DNA of 64,000 nucleotides from contig PHSQ01000004.1 of NCBI GenBank assembly GCA_002862095.1, forward strand, positions 182,261 to 246,260. Reading direction: 5' to 3'. A program made the position numbers and the translations under genes. The notes beneath the pieces are model-generated. The model was not told the origin of the DNA, ran no database searches, and was given only the letters and a program-made list of their open reading frames with translations. The stretch comes from Methylocystis sp. KS32 (GTDB lineage Bacteria > Pseudomonadota > Alphaproteobacteria > Rhizobiales > Beijerinckiaceae). Below, one piece after another: positions 16,977 to 25,332 of the stretch; positions within the stretch are counted from its first letter, which is position 1; each line of letters starts with the position of its first letter.

Positions 16977-17735
16977 ATGTCGAAATCGAAGAGCGGGGGG
17001 GCGGTCGGTCCGTTCCATTCCGTCGCCGAAGCGGCGGGATGCGTTCAAACCACCGACTGGTTGCTTCTGACACTACTGTTTTTCGCCGTTCTCGGCGGCT
17101 ATCACGTCCACTTCATGCTGACGGCGGGCGATTGGGACTTCTGGGTTGACTGGAAGGATCGTCGTATGTGGCCGACGGTGGTGCCGATCCTTGGCGTGAC
17201 CTTCGCCGCGGCGTCGCAGGCGTTTTTCTGGGTGAACTTCCGCCTTCCGTTTGGCGCGACCTTCGCGGTTCTGGGCCTTCTGATCGGCGAGTGGATCAAC
17301 CGCTACGTGAACTTCTGGGGCTGGACCTACTTCCCGATTTCGCTGGTGTTTCCGTCCGCTCTGATGGTTCCGGCGATCTGGCTTGACGTGATCCTGCTTC
17401 TCTCGGGCAGCTATGTGATCACGGCGATTGTTGGTTCGCTGGGCTGGGGCCTTCTGTTCTATCCGAACAACTGGCCGGCGATCGCGGCGTTCCACCAGGC
17501 GACGGAGCAGCATGGCCAGTTGATGACCATCGCGGATCTGATCGGCCTCCACTTCGTCCGCACCTCGATGCCGGAATATATCCGCATGGTCGAGCGCGGC
17601 ACGCTGCGCACGTTCGGTAAGGACGTCGTTCCGGTTGCGGCCTTCTTCTCGGGCTTCGTCTCGATGATGGTCTACTTCCTGTGGTGGTTCATGGGTCGCT
17701 GGTATTCCACGACGAAGATGATCGACAAGATCTGA
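16977..17735 (+). CDS. pmoA: Particulate methane monooxygenase subunit A
   Basis: 252 residues, the standard length. This membrane subunit is the usual phylogenetic marker of methanotrophs. Recognisable blocks are SKSGGAVGPFHSVAEAAG at the start, GGYHVHFMLTAGDWDFWVDW near residue 40, RRMWPTVVPILGVTFAAASQ, INRYVNFWGWTYFPISLVFP and EYIRMVERGTLRTFGKDVVP. The ATG at 16977 is chosen because AAGGAGA lies seven bases upstream and the protein then begins with the family's conserved N-terminus. Longer in-frame extensions upstream are non-homologous. The sequence resembles Methylocystis/Methylosinus PmoA. Confidence 0.98.
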   Translation: MSKSKSGGAVGPFHSVAEAAGCVQTTDWLLLTLLFFAVLGGYHVHFMLTAGDWDFWVDWKDRRMWPTVVPILGVTFAAASQAFFWVNFRLPFGATFAVLGLLIGEWINRYVNFWGWTYFPISLVFPSALMVPAIWLDVILLLSGSYVITAIVGSLGWGLLFYPNNWPAIAAFHQATEQHGQLMTIADLIGLHFVRTSMPEYIRMVERGTLRTFGKDVVPVAAFFSGFVSMMVYFLWWFMGRWYSTTKMIDKI

Positions 17736-17930
17736 TTGTGGTCTTCGCGGCGAGGGATGCGTCCTGACGGTCGGATCCCTTCCGAGAGGCGAGCAGCCAA
17801 AAAGCAAAGAGGGGCGGCCCTTAAGCCCCGCGAGGGAAAGGCCGCTCCAGAGAAGAGAAGAGACGAGTCGCGGATCGGGTGCGGTTTGGATCGGCCTGGC
17901 CCGCTAAGAGAAACACTGGGAGGTTTGTAT

Positions 17931-19190
17931 ATGAGAAACCTGATGAAACTAGCCGCTGTCGGCGCGGCGGCCGTAGTGGCGACGTTGGGAGCGATCGCTC
18001 CTGCGTCGGCTCACGGCGAGAAGTCGCAGCAGGCGTTCCTTCGCATGCGCACGCTGAACTGGTATGACGTTCAGTGGTCGAAGACGACGGTCAACGTCAA
18101 CGAAGAGATGGTGTTGTCCGGCAAGGTGCACGTGTTCTCGGCGTGGCCGCAGGCGGTCGCCAACCCGCGGGTGTCGTTCCTGAACGCCGGCGAGCCCGGC
18201 CCGGTTCTGGTCCGCACGGCGCAGTTTATCGGCGAAGAGTTCGCTCCTCGTTCGGTGTCGCTGGTTCCCGGCAACGACTATGCCTTCTCGATCAACCTGA
18301 AGGGTCGTCGCGCGGGCCGTTGGCACGTTCACGCCCAGATCAACGTCGAAGGCGGCGGCCCGATCATCGGACCCGGCCAGTGGATTGAGATCAAGGGCGA
18401 CATGAAGGACTTCACCGACCCGGTGACGCTCCTTGACGGCACCACGGTCGACCTCGAGCACTACGGGATTGACCGCATTTATGCGTGGCATCTTCCGTGG
18501 CTTGCGATCGGCGCCAGCTGGATCTTCTTCTGGTTCGTCCGCAAGGGCATCATCTCGTCCTATGTGAAGGTCGCCGAAGGCAAGGCCGACGAGGCCGTGA
18601 CCGACGAAGACCGCCGCATTGGCGCGATAGCTCTGGCTCTGACGATCCTTGCGACGATTGTCGGTTATGCGGTGACGAACAGCACCTTCCCGCGCACCAT
18701 TCCGCTTCAGGCTGGTCTGCAGAAGCCGCTGACCCCGATCGTCACGGAAGGCACCGCCGGCGTCGGCAAGGAGCAGGTGAAAGCCGAGCTTCAGGGCGGC
18801 GTCTACAAGGTTCCGGGTCGCGAACTGACGGTGAACGTGAAGGTCACGAACGGCACTTCGGAGCCGATCCGCCTTGGCGAATACACCACGGCTGGCCTGC
18901 GCTTCCTGAACCCCGACGTGTTCACCACGAAGCCCGAGTTCCCCGACTATCTGCTCGCGGATCGCGGTCTTTCGGTTGACCCGACCCCGATCGCTCCGGG
19001 CGAGTCGAAGGAAATCGTGGTCAAGATCCAGGACGCGCGCTGGGACATCGAGCGCCTGTCGGATCTGGCTTACGACACCGACAGCCAAGTCGGCGGCCTG
19101 TTGCTCTTCTTCACCCCGAGCGGAAAGCGCTTTGCGGCTGAAATCGGCGGACCGGTCATTCCGAAGTTCGTCGCTGGCGACATGCCCTGA
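17931..19190 (+). CDS. pmoB: Particulate methane monooxygenase subunit B
   Basis: 419 residues. A cleaved signal peptide (LMKLAAVGAAAVVATLGAIA PASA) leaves His28 as the mature N-terminus. The copper site is completed by His132 and His134 in GRWHVHAQIN, matching the known N-terminal His plus H-x-H arrangement. Two cupredoxin domains flank two membrane helices (about 190-215 and 235-255). The C-terminal cupredoxin ends near VGGLLLFFTPSGKRFAAEIG. GGGAGG lies upstream of the ATG at 17931, while longer in-frame starts are not family-like. The gap from pmoA (about 195 bp) holds purine-rich sequence only. A strong terminator follows. Confidence 0.98.
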   Translation: MRNLMKLAAVGAAAVVATLGAIAPASAHGEKSQQAFLRMRTLNWYDVQWSKTTVNVNEEMVLSGKVHVFSAWPQAVANPRVSFLNAGEPGPVLVRTAQFIGEEFAPRSVSLVPGNDYAFSINLKGRRAGRWHVHAQINVEGGGPIIGPGQWIEIKGDMKDFTDPVTLLDGTTVDLEHYGIDRIYAWHLPWLAIGASWIFFWFVRKGIISSYVKVAEGKADEAVTDEDRRIGAIALALTILATIVGYAVTNSTFPRTIPLQAGLQKPLTPIVTEGTAGVGKEQVKAELQGGVYKVPGRELTVNVKVTNGTSEPIRLGEYTTAGLRFLNPDVFTTKPEFPDYLLADRGLSVDPTPIAPGESKEIVVKIQDARWDIERLSDLAYDTDSQVGGLLLFFTPSGKRFAAEIGGPVIPKFVAGDMP

Positions 19191-19216
19191 TAGATCGACC
19201 AAATTAGCCTAATCCA

Positions 19217-19250
19217 GCCGGCCGGATGAAAATCCGGCCGGCTTCTTTTT
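19217..19250 (+). terminator. Rho-independent terminator of pmoCAB
   Basis: GCCGGCCGGAT and ATCCGGCCGGC form an 11-bp perfect stem around the tetraloop GAAA, followed by TTCTTTTT. It lies 26 bp after the pmoB stop and should end or attenuate the pmoCAB transcript before pmoD. The following sequence up to 19545 contains no convincing gene and is probably the pmoD leader and promoter region. Confidence 0.93.
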
Positions 19251-19545
19251 GACCTAACGCGTTTCCGCAAGCTAATGGCTCTTTTGAAGGAATGGCAAAA
19301 GGCTCGTTTTGGCTTTTTCAACCCCAAGCCTTTTGGGTTGCGTGGCGGCATTCCGTGTTGGCGATTGGTATTTTTGACGCGCGTCTAATGGTCGCAAAGG
19401 AGCTTTCGCTTTTTTCTCGAAACTGCATTTGTTTTGCGCGACAGTGCAGTGGGCCTATCGGGGCGACGGGGAGCCGGTGGAAGCCCCTGAAGCGGAAGAT
19501 GCTTCCAAAGGCGGCTAGCAAGCATAAACAGAGGAAACGCGGAAA

Positions 19546-20148
19546 ATGAAATTGCGTGAAGTTTGGGTGTCTATTCTCGTGGCCTTCATGTTCTTCGCCG
19601 CCAGTTCCGTCGCAAGGGCTGAGGGGGGCGCCGGACCCGAGGCAATGACCATGGGCAATATGTGCATGGTCATGTTCGGCTACGACATGATCCACATCAC
19701 TTCCTACCTACCCGGCAAGTCCCGCAGCGAATATTGCGAAGAGATTCCGGCCACCGGGAAGGTGATCATGGCGTTCGATATCGAAAATCCCCATTTTCGG
19801 GATCTGCCCATCGAAATCCGTATAATTCGTGATCCTCTGACGCCTGTGAACGCCGGCGCGGATCTAGAGCCTTTGACCGAGGTTTATTTTCCGGCGCAAC
19901 TATACAAGAAGGGCACCTTCAGCTTTGAGCACGACTACAAGGATAACGGCCACTACATCGGGCTTGTGACGCTCACCAAAGACAATGGTGAGAAAGAGAC
20001 CAAGATGTTCAAGTTCTCCGTCGGCGAGACGCTCTGGCAGTATGTTTCCTACGTATTGGGGGCTATTTTTATCGGGCTGATTGTGCTCGCCTATTGGAAG
20101 CACACACATCCGTCCAAGGGGTCTCCGGAAAAAGCCGCCGGCGCCTAG
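19546..20148 (+). CDS. pmoD: PmoD copper protein
   Basis: 200 residues. Signal peptide (VWVSILVAFMFFAASSVARA), a periplasmic domain, and one C-terminal membrane helix (VSYVLGAIFIGLIVLAYW). The methionine/cysteine cluster MTMGNMCMVMFGYDM has Met39, Cys40, Met41 and Met43, and Cys64 follows. PmoD proteins studied in methane oxidisers form a dimer with a CuA-like dinuclear copper site built from such residues. FSFEHDYKDNGHYIGLVTLT and the final cytoplasmic HTHPSKGSP tail complete the protein. Role: copper delivery to, or electron or metal handling for, pMMO, which is inferred. GAGGAAA is the ribosome binding site. The pmoCAB terminator upstream implies separate or reduced expression. Confidence 0.88.
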   Translation: MKLREVWVSILVAFMFFAASSVARAEGGAGPEAMTMGNMCMVMFGYDMIHITSYLPGKSRSEYCEEIPATGKVIMAFDIENPHFRDLPIEIRIIRDPLTPVNAGADLEPLTEVYFPAQLYKKGTFSFEHDYKDNGHYIGLVTLTKDNGEKETKMFKFSVGETLWQYVSYVLGAIFIGLIVLAYWKHTHPSKGSPEKAAGA

Positions 20149-20183
20149 AATCTAGAAAATAGAATGTCGAAGGGAGCAGAAAA

Positions 20184-20570
20184 ATGTTCGGCAATTGCGG
20201 AAGGTCTTCCTGGGCGAAGGCGACAGCGATGGGAATCGCGGGATGGCTGGTTCTCGCTGGGCCTGCGTGGGCGCATTCGTTTCTGGTAGATGCAACGCCA
20301 TCTTCCAAGGACCATGTGGCGACAGCGCCAAAGACGGTAAAGCTTAGATTCGGAGCGGGGGTCGAGCCGGCCTATTCGAAGCTGACCATCGAGACGCCGG
20401 ATGGAAAAGTGTTGGCGCAGGGGGCTGTTGGCAAAGCTGACAGTCCGCGCGATCTCAGCCTCGATGCGCCAGAGTTAGCGCCGGGCCGCTACATCGTGAG
20501 ATATCGTGTGCTTTCCACCGATGGTCACATCGTCGAGGGAAATTACGAGTTCACGGTGGACGGGAAATAG
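20184..20570 (+). CDS. copC: CopC-family periplasmic copper-binding protein
   Basis: 128 residues. A signal peptide (TAMGIAGWLVLAGPAWA) leaves an N-terminal histidine (HSFLVDATPSSKDHVATAPK). With the Asp and His of STDGHIVEGNYEF this gives the Cu(II) site of single-site CopC proteins (His1, Asp, His). KTVKLRFGAGVEPAYSKLTI and LAPGRYIVRYRVLSTDGH are standard blocks of the CopC beta-barrel. It follows pmoD after 35 bp and precedes the CopD fusion, so the cluster is likely co-expressed. The usual function is periplasmic copper binding and hand-over to CopD for import. Confidence 0.92.
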   Translation: MFGNCGRSSWAKATAMGIAGWLVLAGPAWAHSFLVDATPSSKDHVATAPKTVKLRFGAGVEPAYSKLTIETPDGKVLAQGAVGKADSPRDLSLDAPELAPGRYIVRYRVLSTDGHIVEGNYEFTVDGK

Positions 20571-20711
20571 GCGCCTTGTCTTCTCTGGCGCCGCCTAACA
20601 GTCCCGAAGGGCGTGCAGCTGGCTGTGCATGAAAGGCCAGCCTCGCTAAAGTTCATCTACGTGTGCGCCTCGGGCTCTCGCCAATAGCGTTAACCACGGA
20701 AGTTCAATACC

Positions 20712-22646
20712 ATGCAACTGGTGTTTCTTCGTTTCTTCGAGAGCCTGCCGGCGGCTCTCGCGGTGGGGCTGCTGCTTTTGCCGCGCCTGATCGAAGAGGA
20801 TGACGGCCGGTACAAGAAACTCATCGCTTTGTGCGCGTCAATCCGTGCGATTTTGGGGTTCTTCCTCATCGCCGCCATAGCGCGCGCGATTATACCCGCT
20901 GAGCGGCCGATCGATTACCAAAGCTTGGCGACCTTCTGCTGGTCCACCGTGGTGGGTCGAGCCTGGATTGCGACGCAGATTATAGCGCTCGCTTTCGCCG
21001 CCTTGACGATCATACGTCTCGCTGTCGCTTCCAGGTTGCTGGATAACGCCGCTCTGGTCGTTGGCGGGCTCGTGCTCGCTGTCACTTCGGTCACTGGACA
21101 CGCGATTGACGATAGTTTTACTTTCTTCACTCAAGCAAGCTTCGTTATTCACACTCTTGCCGGCCTGACTTGGTTCGGAGGACTTCTCGGCCTGGTTTGG
21201 TGGATGCTCACGGGGCGTGGAAAGCCTCCGGAAGTCGCGGCGAAGCTCGCCGAACGCTGGTCATTGATCGCGAAGGTCGCCATTGGCTTGGTGGTGGCGA
21301 GCGGCCTCGTAATGGCGTGGGAAAATGTTGGGAGCTTCGCGAATCTGTTGGCGACGCCCTACGGACGCTGGCTGGTGGTGAAACTGGCGCTGTTCTGCGC
21401 GGCGATGCTGGCGGCGCTTGCGCTCGCGCTTTATATTAATCGGAGGCCGCCGGGAGAATTCGATTGCGAATGGTACAGTCGCGTTGGCGCCGCCGAAGCG
21501 GCTGCGGCGGTCGGACTACTTTTCATCGCGGGCTATATCTCGGTGAGCACGCCCGCCTCCCACGAAACCGACCTTTACTGGCCCTTGCCTTTCCGCTTGT
21601 CCTGGTCCGCGACCTGGGGCTATGTCGGGCTGAGGCTGCCTTGGATCGACACGCCGAACTGGTATTTGGCGCCGGCGTGGTCGGGCGTCGTCGCATTGGT
21701 CTTCGCCGCCTTGGGCGCGGCTATCTGGTTCGCGCCGCAAACGCGCGGCTGGCGACACATCGGGGCGCCCCTCGCGACTGGTCTCGCTGTGCTGGGCGTC
21801 GCCTCCTCCTTCACGACTTTGGCCTATACAGAGACCTATAACGACCCCACCGTCGATTACACAGCCGAGTCGGTGACGCGCGGCCAGAAAGATTTCGAGG
21901 AACATTGCGTCGCGTGCCATGGCGTTTCCGGCAAGGGGGATGGCGAAATGGCGAAATCCCTCAAGGTTCAGCCAGCGGATCTCACCGCGCCCCATGTCGG
22001 AAATCATACGATTGGCGACATTTTCCATTGGCTCAGCTATGGCGGCACGAGCGGCGTCATGCCGGGCTTCAAGGATGTGCTCGACGTCGACGAACGCTGG
22101 GACGTGATCAATTACTTGCTCATGTTGTCCTACACCATGCGCGCGCGCGACACGTTGAGGCCGGAGCCGCCAATCTTGCAATGGTTGGTCGCGCCGGATT
22201 TTCAGCTCCTCGACCCCGAGGACAAAGTCGCCTCGCTGATCAATTTGCGCGGCGTGCCGACGCTGTTGTCTTTCGCCCGCTGCAATGCGGCGGGGGGGGA
22301 CGAAAAGGAGCTCGAAAAAAGCCTCGAACTCGCCCACGAAACCGCCACGGCCGCGGACGCAAATCAGGTGACTGTCTATCAGGGCGGATGTCCTGCGGGC
22401 GTTTCGGCGCGGACGCCGGTTCACCCGGCAGCAGTCGAAAGCGCTTATTCCGTTATCAATCGCTACCCCAACGAACCGCCGTCGAAGGAAATCTCCGAAG
22501 TTCATTTCCTGATCGACCGTTCTGGATATGTTCGCTCTCGATTCAGGCATTTCTCTGCCGGCGATCAGAGCGTGGCGGAGTTGAAGGCTCAAATTTCGCT
22601 CATGGCGAGCGAACCATTCGTGGCGATCAGCCTCCACTCGCACTAG
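20712..22646 (+). CDS. copD: CopD copper-transport protein fused to cytochrome c and a thioredoxin-like domain
   Basis: 644 residues, far longer than plain CopD. Residues 1 to about 385 are a CopD membrane domain with ten or so helices (FIIHTLAGLTWFGGLLGLVW is a hallmark). A class I cytochrome c domain follows, with CVACH at 399-403 and the likely axial Met450 in GVMPGF. The last ~150 residues resemble a thioredoxin/SCO fold (GVPTLLSFARCN, FLIDRSGYVRSRFRHF) but lack the CxxC pair. The fusion suggests copper import coupled to reduction or electron transfer at the periplasmic face. It follows copC after 140 bp. Domain order is read directly; the function is inferred. Confidence 0.85.
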   Translation: MQLVFLRFFESLPAALAVGLLLLPRLIEEDDGRYKKLIALCASIRAILGFFLIAAIARAIIPAERPIDYQSLATFCWSTVVGRAWIATQIIALAFAALTIIRLAVASRLLDNAALVVGGLVLAVTSVTGHAIDDSFTFFTQASFVIHTLAGLTWFGGLLGLVWWMLTGRGKPPEVAAKLAERWSLIAKVAIGLVVASGLVMAWENVGSFANLLATPYGRWLVVKLALFCAAMLAALALALYINRRPPGEFDCEWYSRVGAAEAAAAVGLLFIAGYISVSTPASHETDLYWPLPFRLSWSATWGYVGLRLPWIDTPNWYLAPAWSGVVALVFAALGAAIWFAPQTRGWRHIGAPLATGLAVLGVASSFTTLAYTETYNDPTVDYTAESVTRGQKDFEEHCVACHGVSGKGDGEMAKSLKVQPADLTAPHVGNHTIGDIFHWLSYGGTSGVMPGFKDVLDVDERWDVINYLLMLSYTMRARDTLRPEPPILQWLVAPDFQLLDPEDKVASLINLRGVPTLLSFARCNAAGGDEKELEKSLELAHETATAADANQVTVYQGGCPAGVSARTPVHPAAVESAYSVINRYPNEPPSKEISEVHFLIDRSGYVRSRFRHFSAGDQSVAELKAQISLMASEPFVAISLHSH

Positions 22647-22757
22647 TCGCGTGGAGCGCTCTTCGACGCTCGAAGCACGAGCGTGCGGCGGCGCCGGCTG
22701 ATCGTGTGCAAGAGGCTCGCGCCGGCGGGATCGTCGGCGGTAAGAGGGAGGAAAACA

Positions 22758-23366
22758 ATGATGATCAAGCGGCGTGACTTATTGTTGTCGGGCGGCGCCA
22801 TGCTCTGCGGCGCGGCGGCGACCAGTCTGATGGGGTCTTCGTCGGCGGACGCCCATGAATACGAACTCGGCAAATTGGTCGTCGAACATCCTTGGGTGCG
22901 GGCGCCGGCCGATGGCGACAACAAGGCGTATTTCTACGCTTTTATTCACAACAACGGCGATGCGCCCGACCGGCTGATCGGCGTCAAGGCGGAAAAATTC
23001 GGCCAGGCCGAATTCCACGCGGACGCGAGGCTGGATGAAAAATCGAACGGAATTGTCATCCCGCCGAAGGAGTCGACGACTCTCGCACCCGGCGGCGCCT
23101 ATGTGCTGCTATCCGATTTCAAGAAGCACATCGAAGTGGGCTGGGGCCTCGAAATGACGCTCGTTTTCGAGAAAGCCGGGGAAGTTGTGATCGACGCGGC
23201 GATCGAAGCGCCCGACGCCATGCACGCCCACGACGCCGAGGCGCAGGCTCGCTGGGAGAAGGCCCATAACAAGGACACCGCCGGACCGGCTTCCGGCGAA
23301 CACGAGCACCACCACGACCACGAGGATCACGACCATCACGACGGCGCGTCGCCGGCGGGCAAGTGA
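22758..23366 (+). CDS. pmoF1: PCuAC-domain copper protein, PmoF-like, with histidine-rich tail
   Basis: 202 residues from the ATG at 22758, which follows GGGAGGAAAA. The N-terminus has a Tat-like signal (IKRRDLLLSGGAMLCG) with probable cleavage before His33 (ADA/HEYELG). The PCuAC fold is clear (AYFYAFIHNNGDAPDRLIGV, LAPGGAYVLLSDFKKHIEVG). However, the usual copper ligands are mostly gone: the Met-x-Met stretch is replaced by KSNGIVIPP and the His-x-Met of PGG-x-HxM by GGAYVLL. Methanotroph PmoF1 proteins are reported to bind copper with a histidine brace using the N-terminal His, which fits here. The last 30 residues are His/Asp/Glu-rich (HEHHHDHEDHDHHDG). It is probably a periplasmic copper chaperone or store for pMMO. 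Confidence 0.8.
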   Translation: MMIKRRDLLLSGGAMLCGAAATSLMGSSSADAHEYELGKLVVEHPWVRAPADGDNKAYFYAFIHNNGDAPDRLIGVKAEKFGQAEFHADARLDEKSNGIVIPPKESTTLAPGGAYVLLSDFKKHIEVGWGLEMTLVFEKAGEVVIDAAIEAPDAMHAHDAEAQARWEKAHNKDTAGPASGEHEHHHDHEDHDHHDGASPAGK

Positions 23367-23369
23367 CAT

Positions 23370-23400
23370 AAAAAACTCGCGCCGGGCATAACCCGGCGCG
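23370..23400 (-). terminator. Hairpin between convergent genes, T-run on the minus strand
   Basis: CGCGCCGGG and CCCGGCGCG form a nine-base-pair stem around a five-base loop. On the minus strand it is followed by AGTTTTTTATG, so it best serves the minus-strand gene at 23437-23673. It may also block read-through from the copper cluster, which ends at 23366. Confidence 0.8.
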
Positions 23401-23436
23401 TCAACCCGAAGCAGTTAGGGACCTTCGAGCTGGAAC

Positions 23437-23673
23437 TCAGTTTCCGTCGATTGAAACCAGACGACCGGAGAAGCCGCTGTCCGTCGCGAAACTGCTTTGT
23501 TTGAGTTGCGAAGGGGTGGTTAAGGGCTGCGCGAACCCCAGAACGAAGGCGGCGAGACCCATTGCGGCTACCAGCATCACTGACATCCGGAACTGTCGTC
23601 GAGCGCTTTCCGGGTCGAAACTGCGTGGAAACGCCGGTTCTATGTGATCATCGAATTTATCCGCGAGCGACAT
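23437..23673 (-). CDS. Small single-pass membrane protein of the pmo region
   Basis: 78 residues. A charged N-terminal half (SLADKFDDHIEPAFPRSFDP) leads into one hydrophobic helix (MSVMLVAAMGLAAFVLGFA), then a short serine-rich tail. No domain is recognised. It is convergent to the copper cluster and shares the hairpin terminator at 23370-23400. GGGGGAAGG just upstream of the ATG, on the minus strand, is a plausible ribosome binding site. The ~440-bp gap to the next gene contains no other gene; it is AT-richer and probably holds the promoters for both sides. Confidence 0.65.
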   Translation of the reverse strand: MSLADKFDDHIEPAFPRSFDPESARRQFRMSVMLVAAMGLAAFVLGFAQPLTTPSQLKQSSFATDSGFSGRLVSIDGN

Positions 23674-24072
23674 GCCTTCCCCCTACTTTATTCACTCAAA
23701 CGCCTGTTTCCGCCGGTTGGAATATTGCGCGTCGCCGCGCCTACGTCGTTACAGCGTCGTCTTGTTGAATCGATAAACGGCGATCCCTTTAAAAAGTTGC
23801 ATCGACAGCTCGAAAAACCGCGCTTTGTTAAAAATATTTTAACGCTTTGCTTCGCTATCGACGCGATTTTGATTCGCTGGAGGGCCAATCGCGCGGAGTG
23901 AAGGCTGGATGCGCCGCACAAGCATAAGTCGTTTCTTCATTCGTCATTTTTGCGTTCGCGAGGAAATTTGGACTTAAGACCTCCGGAAAATATCCGGCTA
24001 ACATTATGCAGTGATTGAATCAGCGGATTTTTATTGCTCCCGGAAGGTCGGGCTTTTATGCTTGCGAAAACT

Positions 24073-24089
24073 TATGTGCGGCGCACATA
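24073..24089. promoter_or_regulatory. Palindrome upstream of the aspartate aminotransferase gene
   Basis: TATGTGC-GGC-GCACATA is a perfect seven-base inverted repeat ending 22 bp before the ATG at 24112. The location suggests an operator or a leader hairpin. Nothing else recognisable is present between 23674 and 24111. Confidence 0.35.
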
Positions 24090-24090
24090 G

Positions 24091-25317
<1,227 letters not shown>

Positions 25318-25332
25318 ACGGGGCGGCCCGGA

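Noticed and set aside
19292-19549. 85-codon frame between pmoB and pmoD
   Set aside because: No ribosome binding site or family resemblance; probably pmoD leader sequence.
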